Source of the DNA: Aestuariirhabdus haliotis
Lineage (GTDB): Bacteria; Pseudomonadota; Gammaproteobacteria; Pseudomonadales; Aestuariirhabdaceae
Assembly (NCBI RefSeq): GCF_023509475.1
Contig: NZ_JAKSDZ010000022.1
Span: forward strand, 1 to 52,048
Direction: 5' to 3'
Length of the DNA stretch: 52,048 nucleotides
Shown here: positions 18,795 to 28,461 of the stretch, piece by piece
Position numbering within the stretch: position 1 is the first letter of the stretch
Layout of the letters: each line of letters begins with the position of its first letter
The notes under the pieces: model-generated
Told to the model about the DNA's origin: nothing
The model's database searches: none
What the model saw: only the letters and a program-made list of their open reading frames with translations
Made by a program: the position numbers and the translations under genes

Positions 18795-20231
18795 CTAGTC
18801 GCTGCCATCCTGTCGATTGACGGCGGCCTCAAATATTTGCTGTAGCAGATCGGGGTCGTCGAAATGCCTTTCAGAACTAAAGGCTATGGCATGGTGTCCC
18901 CACTGCCGCATTGCGCCGGGTGATTCGATACCACTGGGCCAGAGTAAAATCTTTTCCGCTCGTTGAGTGCCGCTCACCAGACCCTTTGGTGAAGAAAACA
19001 GATTTTGAGATCCCGCCCCCCAGGGTAAGCGCCGGAGTTCGTCCGAACTCTGTAGCTGGTAACGGTTGGCGTCTGCCTCTTTCCTCCCCCAATCCGCACC
19101 GATCAGCATATGATCCTGACTACTTATCGATACTCGTAAGCGTTGTCCGCTCTGGTACTGGGCCGGTTTAAGCAGCAAGGGGGGCTCTCCAATCGATGCC
19201 TCCGTCTTCAACTGAAGCGATGTTTGCAAGGGCAGGACAGAGTAGTAACAGCCGCAGGGGTGAATGCTGTCCAGTAGCAATGGCTGGCCTCGTTCGTCGA
19301 GCGTGATGCGAAGGTAAAGCCCATCCAGTTTGCCCGCGTATATATCAAGCCAGTTGCTTGCCGGGGGCCGTTGATCAAACCAGACCAGGTAACTCAGTTG
19401 CAGCAACCAGCGGTTGTTCCAACGCGTATAGCTTGAATGGGTGTAGGTCACGACCTCTAGCGGGTTGACTCCTGGTTCATCGTTCAGCCAGCGTGGGGCG
19501 CCTGGCAGGTCGAAGTCTCCCCCTTGCTCGATCTCCCAGACCGGCGCGTAATGCGCGAACAGCTGCTGCTGCCGGGAGGGCGTCATAACCGGCAGCCCTA
19601 AATGACTGCGTTGATAGGCTTCAGTCAGCCATTGCCGTATTTGCCCGGGGGGCAGGCGTGCCGGCGATGCTGGCTGGTACTGGCGGGTTGGCAGCTGGGG
19701 ACCCTGATAAAAGCGAGACTTGAGTTCCTCGTGCAGGTCTTGCAGCGGTAAACCCATCAAGCGGCTGGTCAAAGGGTAGAGTCCAATCACCTGTAACTCG
19801 GTTCGATAGCGAGACGGGTAGGGTATCGTCGCCAGTCGTTCGGGCCAGCTGGCGTCCTGAATAAGGTGTTGGGATTGTTGTTCGAGGCAGTTTTCCAGAG
19901 AGTCGATTGGATGGTCACTGCCAAGATTGGCGTGATCACTGCGCAGGGCCTGACGGCCAAGTTCAAGGCTGATTTCGAGCCATTCCCGGCGCTGTGACTC
20001 TGTCTGCAGGTCCCCTAATAATGACCAAAGGGTTCGATCGGCTCTCAAGTAGGGAAAGGGACTCAGGGGCTGTTCCTGAACATCGGCTATGCCCCTATCT
20101 CGGGCTTGATGATACAGCGATTGCAAATGACCATCGCATATCCGGGGTTCGGGGTTGGGTAGCGGCGTTGTTGTACTGCATCCGATCAGGAGCGCCAGGC
20201 CGCAGAGGGTCAGAATGAATCGAAGACTCAT
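18795..20231 (-). CDS. Lipoprotein of unknown function (478 aa)
   Basis: The signal peptide ends in lipobox LLIGC (Cys18). The mature protein has no repeats or membrane segments, and I recognise no family. It contains a CGCYYS cysteine pair in the second half and ends in a hydrophilic tail. It overlaps the preceding class II aldolase gene by 4 nt (ATGA), so the two are translationally coupled; a second, smaller lipoprotein gene starts the operon. An envelope-associated function served by a cytoplasmic aldolase-like enzyme would be unusual. Confidence 0.75.
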   Translation of the reverse strand: MSLRFILTLCGLALLIGCSTTTPLPNPEPRICDGHLQSLYHQARDRGIADVQEQPLSPFPYLRADRTLWSLLGDLQTESQRREWLEISLELGRQALRSDHANLGSDHPIDSLENCLEQQSQHLIQDASWPERLATIPYPSRYRTELQVIGLYPLTSRLMGLPLQDLHEELKSRFYQGPQLPTRQYQPASPARLPPGQIRQWLTEAYQRSHLGLPVMTPSRQQQLFAHYAPVWEIEQGGDFDLPGAPRWLNDEPGVNPLEVVTYTHSSYTRWNNRWLLQLSYLVWFDQRPPASNWLDIYAGKLDGLYLRITLDERGQPLLLDSIHPCGCYYSVLPLQTSLQLKTEASIGEPPLLLKPAQYQSGQRLRVSISSQDHMLIGADWGRKEADANRYQLQSSDELRRLPWGAGSQNLFSSPKGLVSGTQRAEKILLWPSGIESPGAMRQWGHHAIAFSSERHFDDPDLLQQIFEAAVNRQDGSD

Positions 20232-20890
20232 GGTGCTGGGCTATCGTGCAGAGTTTTCGCAGACGCCTGAAGCCTGACCAACGCCTCGGCGGCAGTCGAT
20301 AAACACGGTCCGTAGCTGATGATGCCATCCTCATGGCCGAGCATGGCAATGACGCCCTGATCGGCGGTCAGTAATGAACGTATTTCCTGCGCCATCGTCG
20401 GTGTTCCATAGGCGGTGTTGCTATCCGTACAAGACAGGGAAAGCTTACGGGCCTGATGCCAAATCAGGGGGCAATGGACATGGATTACGGCATTGCAGCC
20501 ATGACGCTGCTGATAGATCACCGCGTGACTCAAGGCTTCTGATGAAGGTTCCGATTCTCCCTGGGACCAGAGCCGGTTCTGCTCGACTTCTGCGTTCAGC
20601 ACCACAGCCACATTTGAGGCTGCGAGGCTGCTCAAATGGCCCGTTTGGGTGCCGCTGATTATAAATGCATCCACGCCAGTATCCCTGTGTTGGCGATCCG
20701 ATCCTGGATACGGCCAGCGCTGGCTGATATTGCCGAATCCGAGTCCCTGGTAACGGACGTTCGATTGCCCGATCATGCCCCTGTCGAGCATCTGCTGACG
20801 CCAATAGTTGAGTCGCGACAGGTCAGGAATCGGCAGCAAGGCGCGCTTTTCGTGATGGCAGCGGTATTTGGTAACCCCCTCGCGTTCCAT
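20228..20890 (-). CDS. Class II aldolase/adducin family protein
   Basis: This 220-residue zinc enzyme is of the fuculose-aldolase/adducin-head fold. Visible elements are GLGFGNIS (phosphate-binding region), FIISGTQTG, the catalytic acid in EPSSEALSH, the metal ligands of VIHVHCP, and a third His in LGHEDGI. Family members cleave or dehydrate small sugar phosphates (fuculose-1-P, ribulose-1-P, methylthioribulose-1-P); the substrate here is not evident. Placement between two lipoprotein genes in one operon is peculiar. The start has a GGA site 7-9 nt upstream. Confidence 0.85.
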   Translation of the reverse strand: MEREGVTKYRCHHEKRALLPIPDLSRLNYWRQQMLDRGMIGQSNVRYQGLGFGNISQRWPYPGSDRQHRDTGVDAFIISGTQTGHLSSLAASNVAVVLNAEVEQNRLWSQGESEPSSEALSHAVIYQQRHGCNAVIHVHCPLIWHQARKLSLSCTDSNTAYGTPTMAQEIRSLLTADQGVIAMLGHEDGIISYGPCLSTAAEALVRLQASAKTLHDSPAP

Positions 20891-20899
20891 CAGGCGTTC

Positions 20900-21613
20900 C
20901 TAGTACCGGATAAGCAGCGGCTGATAAGCAAATGATGCGCTGAGGTGGTGCAGCAGGGCATGGTGACCTTCGCTTTGCCAGGTATCCGTCAATTGCTCGT
21001 TGATCTCCTGGTAGCGTTGACGAGCCTGATCCAGGTTAGCGGGCAGGGCTTGTTGGCTACGGTAGTCTCGAATCAGGCTGAGCCAGAATTCACTAATTCC
21101 CATAATGTAATGGGGCCAGGCGCTGGCCAGTTCAGGGCTCCAGTTGGGATCACTGCTGTCGGCTATATCGGGTCGAGAGTTGTTGCTGATACCTCGGTGG
21201 TGCATGCGAACCAGGTCTTCGGCCAGTAGCTGGTTGCTCCAGGGATGGTTCACCACCTCAAGGTAAATCTGGTTGGCGGTGCTTGCGTCGGTGTACAGAA
21301 GCAGGGTCAGTTGATGACCGGCTGAGCCGCGGCCCGCCCGTCGATGAAAGCGCCAGAACCTGACCTGCTCTCTATGCCGATCCAGACTCGGGCCAAGTAA
21401 TTCGGCAGCGAGCAGCAGGTCCATGCTCCACTCGGGGTCATGTTCGGGATCCCACCGGTGTTGCAGCATTATGTAACGCCAGCCCATGGCATTGGCCTGG
21501 TCGGGTAACTCGGCTGCCGCAGCCGCCACCCCCGTTTGCGATGGTGGCGATGTGGCAGAAAGGGCGCAGCCGCCTATCCACAGGCTGCAAAGAGCAATGA
21601 GCAGTTTTTTCAT
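20900..21613 (-). CDS. Lipoprotein of unknown function (small)
   Basis: About 237 residues from the ATG at 21613, chosen because it places a proper signal peptide (MKKLLIALCSLWIGGC, lipobox Cys16) at the N-terminus. The mature region is rich in Trp, His and Gln, largely helical, and has no family I recognise. It is the first gene of the lipoprotein/aldolase/lipoprotein operon, with a 9-nt gap to the aldolase. The two lipoproteins do not look alike. Their shared operon suggests a common envelope process of unknown nature. Confidence 0.72.
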   Translation of the reverse strand: MKKLLIALCSLWIGGCALSATSPPSQTGVAAAAAELPDQANAMGWRYIMLQHRWDPEHDPEWSMDLLLAAELLGPSLDRHREQVRFWRFHRRAGRGSAGHQLTLLLYTDASTANQIYLEVVNHPWSNQLLAEDLVRMHHRGISNNSRPDIADSSDPNWSPELASAWPHYIMGISEFWLSLIRDYRSQQALPANLDQARQRYQEINEQLTDTWQSEGHHALLHHLSASFAYQPLLIRY

Positions 21614-21706
21614 AACGGCTATTGTGAAAGGCGTTGGCCCCGGGTGCAACATCTACCAGGAACAAACCTCAGGGTGCCAGGAACCCACACAGGTGGGGAT
21701 GATTAG

Positions 21707-22210
21707 TCAGGCACTGGCCTTGGCGGCTTGATAGACCAGTCTCACCACATCCATGCTGGAGACGATGCCGATAATCTGATCGTCTTCGGTGACAAAAATG
21801 CGGTGAATATTATTGGTAGCCATGACCTGGGTAATCTCTTCTACCCCGGCGCCGGCATCAACGGCGATGATTTGAGCGGTCATGATGTCACTGACCCGGC
21901 GCTGCCCACAAAATTCCAGGTCGTCTACCTGATCGCTTAATCGGGCGCTTTGTTCGTTGTAAAAATTCTGCTTGCTGACCACTTCGTCTTTGTACTGCGG
22001 GTTATTGCTGTAGCGCAGGATATCGGTGATGCTCACGACGCCTACCAGCTCTCCCTCCTGGTTCAGTACCGGGGCACCGGACAGTTTGTATTCGGCAAAA
22101 AAACTGGCCAGTTCTGGAATATCCCAATTAGCCGATACACTGAGTACGTCGGGAGTCATCAGCTGGCGTGCTGCCAGCTGGAACAGTGAACTTTCGCGCA
22201 TATCAGTCAT
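21707..22210 (-). CDS. CBS domain pair protein
   Basis: A stand-alone protein of about 167 residues with two CBS motifs forming one Bateman module (about residues 15-75 and 105-165). The strands PVLNQEGELVGVVSITDIL and RIFVTEDDQIIGIVSSMDVV are the two CBS cores. Such modules bind adenosyl ligands (AMP, ATP, SAM) and act as energy or ionic-strength sensors, usually by binding a partner protein. The start at 22210 is supported by AAGGAT just upstream; a longer form to 22288 lacks support. It is monocistronic. Confidence 0.85.
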   Translation of the reverse strand: MTDMRESSLFQLAARQLMTPDVLSVSANWDIPELASFFAEYKLSGAPVLNQEGELVGVVSITDILRYSNNPQYKDEVVSKQNFYNEQSARLSDQVDDLEFCGQRRVSDIMTAQIIAVDAGAGVEEITQVMATNNIHRIFVTEDDQIIGIVSSMDVVRLVYQAAKASA

Positions 22211-22503
22211 GGGATTATCCTTGGATGCAGGGGCTGTTTTGCAAAGCGGCAGTGTCGTGGAAACGCTCTTGAGGGTCAATTGATACACATCAACTGAGTT
22301 CGCGCGAATGGTCAGTCGTCTTCTTTCTAGTACTCACCTTAGTGTAGACCCACGATATGTTCAATAACGGAGTAACTCCGGTGGAAAACTGCAGTCACAG
22401 TACTATTATTGATCACCTCAAGGCAGGCCCTCGTGTGTTTTCGGTAGCCATCGCATCTACGGTTAAAGCCCCTTGCCGAGCATGCTAATATGGGGCTCCC
22501 CGG

Positions 22504-24405
22504 TTGCCTATACGTTTGGTATTTTCTGTGTCAGACCTGATCTCATTTATTCACCGCCGCAGCGCTTTGATGATTGGCTCTCTGATCCTGTTGTTTGTCC
22601 TGCTGGTATGGGTCAGTGGTTCTCTGGCTCGGCAAGTAGCCTATGACCGTTTGCAAGAAAGTGCCGAAGCACAACTGCAGCGCTACACCAACTCTCTGGA
22701 AGTGACCCTCAGCCGCTATGAATTTATCCCGGAGCTGTTGGCGACCAACCCCCTGTTGCGTGATTTTTTACAGGACAAGCGCGATGAGTATGTGTCACAG
22801 CGCTTAAACCGTTTCCTGGAAAAGATGAATGAGATCAGTAATACCTCCGATGTTTATCTGCTCGACAGTCGGGGCACAACGGTAGCCGCCAGTAACTGGA
22901 ACCTTGCCAATACCTTTATTGGAAATAACTACGCTTTCCGACCCTATTTTACCCAGGCGATGGAGGGGCGGGCGGGTCGATACTATGCCCTGGGCATCGC
23001 CTCGGGTAAGCGAGGTTATTACTTTTCCTACCCCATTACCGATGCCGAAGACATCATTGGTGTCGTGGTGATCAAAATCAGCCTGCGGGATATCGAATTT
23101 CAGTGGAGTAATATTCGACTTCCCCATGAACCCGAGTTGATGGTAACCGACCCGGATGGCATCACCTTTATTTCGACACGCCAGCAATGGTTGTATCACT
23201 CTCTGGAGCCCCTGAACGCAGAAGGCTGGGAACGAATTCGCGAAGAGCGCCGTTATGGTGAACAATCACTGGGTACCCTGAATGCTCGTTGGGTCAGCTT
23301 GCCGGAATCGTTGCAGGGTAGCTCCGCGCAAATGGTATTGATCAATCAAAATCGTCGCTCCAGCCCCTTTTTGGTCAACAGTTACAATATGGAAACCGCC
23401 GGTTGGCAGGTGCACTTATTGAGCCCTACCGAGCCGGTCAGGAATCAGGTGCTGACCACAGTCATCATCAGTGCGGCACTCTACATCATCGTCGTGTTGT
23501 TACTGCTGTTTCTTGTCGAGCGGTTACGCAATGTGAATCGATTGCGACAGGCTCATGACCTGTTGGAAAGCCGAGTCGTGAGTCGAACCGCCGACCTCTC
23601 TGAAACCAATCGTCGCTTACTGGACGAAGTGGAAGAGCGGCAACGTACCGAGCAGCGCTTGCGACAGACGCAGGATGAGCTGATTCAGGCGGCAAAACTG
23701 GCGGTCATGGGGCAGATGTCAGCGGGCATTAACCATGAACTCAACCAGCCCCTGGCGGCGATTCGCAGTTATGCCGAAAATGCTAATAAATTTCTCGAGC
23801 GAGGCCGGGAGCTTAATGCTCGCGCCAACCTCGATGAAATTGTCCAGCTCACTTCACATATGAGCAAAATTGTTGCTCAGTTCAAGGTGTTTTCGCGGAA
23901 AAGCTCTGGCACCCGTGTCTCGGTTTCGGTCAATGCTGCCCTTAATGCCGCCATCAATATTATTGCGCCGCAGTTGCGTCAGCAGCATGTGCAATGGCAC
24001 ATCGAGGGACAAGAACAGGATCTCTACGTACTGGGCGATATGGTGCGACTCGAGCAAGTATTGGTCAATCTGCTGTCCAATGCGTTGCAAGCTATGGAAA
24101 GTGCAGAGTGTAAATCGCTCAATGTGAGACTCTTTTGTGATGATGAGAGCGCAAACCAGAAGGTCGTGATTGAGGTGCATGATAGTGGAGAAGGCATTGA
24201 AGACGCCTTGATGGAGCGAATCTTTGAGCCCTTCTTCACCACCAAGGGTGTGACCCAGGGGTTGGGGTTAGGATTATCCATTTCTCATCGCATTATCGAG
24301 TCGATGCAGGGCAATATGATAGCGAGTAATCACCCCGATGGTGGGGCGGTATTCCGAATTGAATTGCAACGCAGTCAGGCGCAGCAAGGTAGTCAGATAG
24401 CATGA
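22504..24405 (+). CDS. dctB: DctB-type sensor histidine kinase
   Basis: This 633-residue membrane kinase has two membrane segments (about 20-42 and 318-340) bracketing a periplasmic double-Cache sensor domain, as in C4-dicarboxylate sensors. A coiled coil follows, then a HisKA domain with the DctB-like NHELNQPL box (His near residue 413) and an ATPase domain with SNALQAM and GLGLGLSISH. It probably phosphorylates the DctD-like regulator, whose start codon overlaps its stop (ATGA). The start is uncertain: TTG 22504 or GTG 22528. No dicarboxylate transporter genes are adjacent, so the ligand is inferred only. Confidence 0.88.
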   Translation: MPIRLVFSVSDLISFIHRRSALMIGSLILLFVLLVWVSGSLARQVAYDRLQESAEAQLQRYTNSLEVTLSRYEFIPELLATNPLLRDFLQDKRDEYVSQRLNRFLEKMNEISNTSDVYLLDSRGTTVAASNWNLANTFIGNNYAFRPYFTQAMEGRAGRYYALGIASGKRGYYFSYPITDAEDIIGVVVIKISLRDIEFQWSNIRLPHEPELMVTDPDGITFISTRQQWLYHSLEPLNAEGWERIREERRYGEQSLGTLNARWVSLPESLQGSSAQMVLINQNRRSSPFLVNSYNMETAGWQVHLLSPTEPVRNQVLTTVIISAALYIIVVLLLLFLVERLRNVNRLRQAHDLLESRVVSRTADLSETNRRLLDEVEERQRTEQRLRQTQDELIQAAKLAVMGQMSAGINHELNQPLAAIRSYAENANKFLERGRELNARANLDEIVQLTSHMSKIVAQFKVFSRKSSGTRVSVSVNAALNAAINIIAPQLRQQHVQWHIEGQEQDLYVLGDMVRLEQVLVNLLSNALQAMESAECKSLNVRLFCDDESANQKVVIEVHDSGEGIEDALMERIFEPFFTTKGVTQGLGLGLSISHRIIESMQGNMIASNHPDGGAVFRIELQRSQAQQGSQIA

Positions 24406-25778
24406 ACACAGGTGAAAAAATCGTAGCGAAAAAAGGTCAGGTGCTTTTTGTCGATGATGAGCACCATATCCGGGTTGCCGTGCAGCAAACCCTCGAATTG
24501 GAAGATTACCAAATCCGCTGTTTTAGTACGGCTGCTGAGGTATTGGAAAACCTCGATGCCGACTGGCCAGGGGTGCTCGTTAGCGATATCAATATGCCGG
24601 AAATAGATGGCATCGAATTGATGCGGCGAGTGCGAGAAATTGACGCGGATCTGCCGGTTATCCTGGTGACCGGCCATGGCGATATCTCGATGGCGGTATC
24701 GGCCATACTTGACGGCGCCTACGACTTTATCGAAAAGCCTTTTGCCTCCGAGTTGCTGGTGGATGTGGTCAAACGAGCGCTGGAAAAACGTAACCTGACC
24801 CTGGAGAATCGTAACCTAAGGCGGGAAGTGGAAGCGCAAAGTGCGCCGGGTCCACGAATTCTGGGTAACACACCGGCCATTCAGAATATGCGTCGCGTTA
24901 TTCATCAGGTGCTGGACGCTCCAACCGATATCCTGATCAATGGTGAAACCGGAACGGGTAAAGAGTTGGTCGCGCGTTATCTGCACGAACACAGTAAGCG
25001 CCGGGAGAATAATTTCGTCGCGATTAATTGTGGCGCGGTACCCGAGAATCTGATCGAGAGTGAACTCTTTGGCCATGAGGCCGGTGCTTTTACCGGTGCC
25101 GAAAAGTCCAGAGTGGGTAAGTTTGAATACGCCAATGGCGGCACCTTGTTTCTGGATGAAATAGAAAGCATGCCCATGGCGGTGCAGGTTAAATTGTTGC
25201 GAGTCATTGAAGAACGAATGGTTGAACGGCTGGGCTCCAATGCCTTAATACCTCTGGATGTTCGCATCGTGGCGGCGACCAAGGTGGACCTTCGGGAGTT
25301 GAGTGATGCCGGAAATTTTCGCAGTGACCTGTTCTACCGTCTGAATGTAGTGACAATTGATATTCCCTCACTTCGCGATCGCCTCGATGATCTGCCCCTG
25401 TTGTTTGAACATTTTGCCTTGATCGCCTCAGCGCGCTACCAGCAGGAGATTATCCCTTTGCCCGGTGAGCGTATGCATCAGTTATTGCAGCACGATTGGC
25501 CTGGTAACGTTCGGGAACTGCGTAATCTGGCCGAACGCTATGTCTTACTTGGTGACGAAGCCAATCTGGCGCCGGGCGAACAATCGCAGTCGGAAGAGAT
25601 ACAGAGTCGGCAAACCCTGGCGGAACGGGTCGATCAGTTTGAGCGCTCCCTGATTCGCGAGTCCCTGCAGCGTCATAAGGGGAGTATCAAGGAAACCATG
25701 GTGGCTTTGGGGCTGGCGCGAAAAACCCTGTATGACAAAATGAAAAAGCACGATCTGGATCGGCTGGACTACAAATAA
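24402..25778 (+). CDS. dctD: DctD-type sigma-54 response regulator
   Basis: This 458-residue NtrC-family activator has a receiver domain with phospho-acceptor Asp62 (VSDINMPE), a conserved Thr in ILVTGH and Lys in IEKPF. The AAA+ domain carries Walker A GETGTGKE and the sigma-54 contact motif GAFTGA. A Fis-type helix-turn-helix ends the protein. All functional motifs are intact. It forms a two-gene operon with the kinase upstream. It should activate sigma-54 promoters for C4-dicarboxylate uptake elsewhere on the chromosome; none was found here. Confidence 0.92.
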   Translation: MNTGEKIVAKKGQVLFVDDEHHIRVAVQQTLELEDYQIRCFSTAAEVLENLDADWPGVLVSDINMPEIDGIELMRRVREIDADLPVILVTGHGDISMAVSAILDGAYDFIEKPFASELLVDVVKRALEKRNLTLENRNLRREVEAQSAPGPRILGNTPAIQNMRRVIHQVLDAPTDILINGETGTGKELVARYLHEHSKRRENNFVAINCGAVPENLIESELFGHEAGAFTGAEKSRVGKFEYANGGTLFLDEIESMPMAVQVKLLRVIEERMVERLGSNALIPLDVRIVAATKVDLRELSDAGNFRSDLFYRLNVVTIDIPSLRDRLDDLPLLFEHFALIASARYQQEIIPLPGERMHQLLQHDWPGNVRELRNLAERYVLLGDEANLAPGEQSQSEEIQSRQTLAERVDQFERSLIRESLQRHKGSIKETMVALGLARKTLYDKMKKHDLDRLDYK

Positions 25779-25809
25779 TCGAAGATCCGTTGATGGTTAG
25801 TGTGCGTAT

Positions 25810-27486
25810 GTGAATAACGCTAACGGCGAAAACCTGACCCGCGCTCAACGCCGGCGCGCACGAGATATGATGATGCCTTTAACTGCCCTCGCCGCCGGTT
25901 TTTCCCGGTGGCAGTTTGATAACCGTTATATTCAGGCGCTGCCCGCTGATCCTGAAACAGACAACTACCGGCGTCAGGTGACTTCGGCGTGTTTCTCTTA
26001 TGTATCGCCGACCCCGGTCCCGGCTCCGCAGCTGGTAGCCTATTCGCGGGAAGTGGCTGAGCAACTGGATCTATCCGAACAGGATTGCCAGCATGACAGT
26101 TTCTTGCAGCTCTTTAGTGGCAATAGTTTATTGCCGAGTATGACGCCCTGGGCCTGCTGCTATGGGGGGCACCAGTTTGGTAACTGGGCCGGACAGTTGG
26201 GAGATGGTCGGGCCATCAATCTGGCGGAGACGGTCAATCAGCAGGGCCAACATTTCACACTGCAGTTAAAGGGCGCGGGGCCTACGCCATATTCCCGAAC
26301 AGCCGATGGTCTGGCTGTACTTCGTTCCTCAGTTCGTGAATTTCTGTGTTCGGAAGCGATGCATCACCTTGGGGTTCCGACGACAAGGGCGCTCAGTTTG
26401 ATCAGCACGGGCCAGCCAGTGTTGAGAGATATGTTTTACGATGGCAATGCGCGCCATGAGCCGGGCGCGGTGGTGTGTAGGGTGGCGCCTTCCTTCACCC
26501 GTTTTGGCAACTTCCAGATTCATGCTGCGCGCAATGAGATCGATATTCTCAAGCAGTTGCTGGACCTTACGATTACTCGGGATTTCCCGGAATTGGGCAC
26601 GCCCGGTGAAGAGGTGTATGCAGACTGGTTTTCGATCGTCTGCCAACGCACGGCGAGTTTGATGGTGCACTGGATGCGAGTTGGTTTTGTGCACGGGGTG
26701 ATGAACACCGATAACCTGTCCATTCTGGGGCTGACGATCGATTATGGACCCTACGGCTGGCTGGAAGGATATGATCCGGATTGGACCCCCAATACCACGG
26801 ATGCCGGTCAGCGTCGTTACCGTTATGGCCAGCAACCGCAAATCGCTCATTGGAATCTCTATCAGCTGGCCAACGCGATCAGCCCGTTGTTTCAGGATAC
26901 GGAGCGCTTGCAGGCTATTCTGGATCAGTATGCGGTCGATTATCAGCAACAATGGCAAACGATGATGGCGGCCAAACTCGGGCTGGATCAGTGGCGAACC
27001 GAGGATGACACCCTGACAACCCGGTTGCAGGATCTGCTGCGCCTGACGGAAACCGATATGACCATTTTTTATCGGTCATTAGCGTCCATAAAAACCAGCG
27101 AAGCAGCCCTGAACGTGGATGATCGTACTTTGGTTGAGCCGTTGATGGAGGCTTTTTACCAGCCCCAGGAGGTGACCGGTAAGATAGAGCAGCGGATTGC
27201 CAATTGGCTGCGGGATTACCAGCAGCGTCTGCGTCAGCAGGATGTCAGTGACCAGCAACGAAGGCAGGCAATGAACCAAACCAATCCACGCTTTGTGCTA
27301 CGAAACTATCTTGCCCAGCAAGCGATTGATCTGGCCGAGCAGGGAGATTTCAGCGAAGTAGAACGGTTACTGGAATTATTAAGGCGTCCATATGATGAGC
27401 AGCCGGGCATGGACAATTATGCCAGGCGGCGTCCGGAATGGGCACGCCAGAGAGCAGGTTGTTCGATGCTATCGTGCAGTTCCTGA
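25810..27486 (+). CDS. selO: SelO family protein adenylyltransferase
   Basis: This pseudokinase-fold enzyme transfers AMP from ATP to protein Ser/Thr/Tyr (AMPylation), linked in the family to redox stress. Seen here: QLGDGRAINLAE (nucleotide loop), LKGAGPTPYSRTADG, and the metal-binding HGVMNTDN...TIDYGP. The protein ends GCSMLSCSS; the last Cys sits where eukaryotic SelO has selenocysteine, so this is a Cys form that may make a disulfide. A start at GTG 25810 gives 558 residues, with an N-terminal extension over the usual QFDNRY start; ATG 25867 is an alternative. It follows dctD by 31 nt. Confidence 0.92.
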   Translation: MNNANGENLTRAQRRRARDMMMPLTALAAGFSRWQFDNRYIQALPADPETDNYRRQVTSACFSYVSPTPVPAPQLVAYSREVAEQLDLSEQDCQHDSFLQLFSGNSLLPSMTPWACCYGGHQFGNWAGQLGDGRAINLAETVNQQGQHFTLQLKGAGPTPYSRTADGLAVLRSSVREFLCSEAMHHLGVPTTRALSLISTGQPVLRDMFYDGNARHEPGAVVCRVAPSFTRFGNFQIHAARNEIDILKQLLDLTITRDFPELGTPGEEVYADWFSIVCQRTASLMVHWMRVGFVHGVMNTDNLSILGLTIDYGPYGWLEGYDPDWTPNTTDAGQRRYRYGQQPQIAHWNLYQLANAISPLFQDTERLQAILDQYAVDYQQQWQTMMAAKLGLDQWRTEDDTLTTRLQDLLRLTETDMTIFYRSLASIKTSEAALNVDDRTLVEPLMEAFYQPQEVTGKIEQRIANWLRDYQQRLRQQDVSDQQRRQAMNQTNPRFVLRNYLAQQAIDLAEQGDFSEVERLLELLRRPYDEQPGMDNYARRRPEWARQRAGCSMLSCSS

Positions 27487-27500
27487 TTATGGCTGATCTT

Positions 27501-27533
27501 TGTCAGCGGCGTTAAGGGATAATACCGCTGACA
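27501..27533. terminator. Hairpin between selO and nfo
   Basis: TGTCAGCGG and CCGCTGACA form a 9-bp perfect stem around a 15-nt loop in the short gap between two convergent genes. No long U-tract is present on either strand. It probably separates the selO and nfo transcripts. Confidence 0.6.
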
Positions 27534-27541
27534 GGGTGACC

Positions 27542-28384
27542 CTAGAGTGCGAAGCTTCGTAGTAGCTGAATCTCTTCGGACCAGATGCTACTGTCGATGG
27601 TTTCCAGCACCATGGGAATCTCATTAAAACGATTGTCCGTCATAATGTAGCGAAAGACTTCCAGACCAATCTCACCCTTACCCAGGCATTGATGGCGATC
27701 CACTCGACTACCGAGTTTGATCTTGGCGTCATTCAGATGCATGCCTTTCAAATATTGAAAGCCGACCAGTTGTTCGAATTCAGCAAAGGTACGCTGGCAA
27801 TCCTCCTCTGTGCGCAGGTCATAACCGGCGGCAAAGGCATGACAGGTATCGAGGCAAACCCCGACCCGGGATTTATCTTCCACGCCCTCGATGATCTGGG
27901 CGAGGTGTTCAAATCGATAGCCCAGATTGGAGCCCTGGCCAGCAGTATTTTCGATTACTGCCGTGACCCCTTGACTGGCGTCCAGGGCAATGTTGATCGA
28001 TTCGGCGATGCGCGCCAGACAGTCATCGATGGCGATCTTTTTAAGGTGACTGCCTGGATGGAAGTTGAGATAGATCAGGCCTAACTGCTCGCAGCGATGC
28101 ATCTCGTCGATAAACGCGGTACGCGATTTTTCCAATGCGTCATTTTCCGGATGGCCGAGATTAATCAGGTAGCTGTCGTGGGGCAGGATCTGTTCGGGGA
28201 GAAATCCTAGCTCGTCGCAGGTCGAGCGAAACTCATCAATGACCTCTGTGCTGAGGGGAGGGGCTTCCCAGCGGCGCTGGTTCTTGGTGAACAGGGCAAA
28301 GGCATTGGCTTCCAGTGCTTTTGCATTGCGCGGGGCGTTGGCCACCCCGCCGCTGGCACTGACATGGGCTCCGACATACTTCAC
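27542..28384 (-). CDS. nfo: Endonuclease IV
   Basis: This 280-residue zinc-dependent AP endonuclease cleaves DNA 5' of abasic sites in base-excision repair. The TIM-barrel motifs are intact: [10 protein letters not shown] at the start, [33 protein letters not shown] (metal ligands) and HLNDAK. Length is standard. It is convergent with selO and has its own promoter region upstream. Confidence 0.95.
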   Translation of the reverse strand: MKYVGAHVSASGGVANAPRNAKALEANAFALFTKNQRRWEAPPLSTEVIDEFRSTCDELGFLPEQILPHDSYLINLGHPENDALEKSRTAFIDEMHRCEQLGLIYLNFHPGSHLKKIAIDDCLARIAESINIALDASQGVTAVIENTAGQGSNLGYRFEHLAQIIEGVEDKSRVGVCLDTCHAFAAGYDLRTEEDCQRTFAEFEQLVGFQYLKGMHLNDAKIKLGSRVDRHQCLGKGEIGLEVFRYIMTDNRFNEIPMVLETIDSSIWSEEIQLLRSFAL

Positions 28385-28461
28385 GGACAGCTCCTGGTGA
28401 GATTAAGAGGCCGGATATTATACCTGGAACCTGCTGTCAGGTAATCGACTTTACCGTGTGA

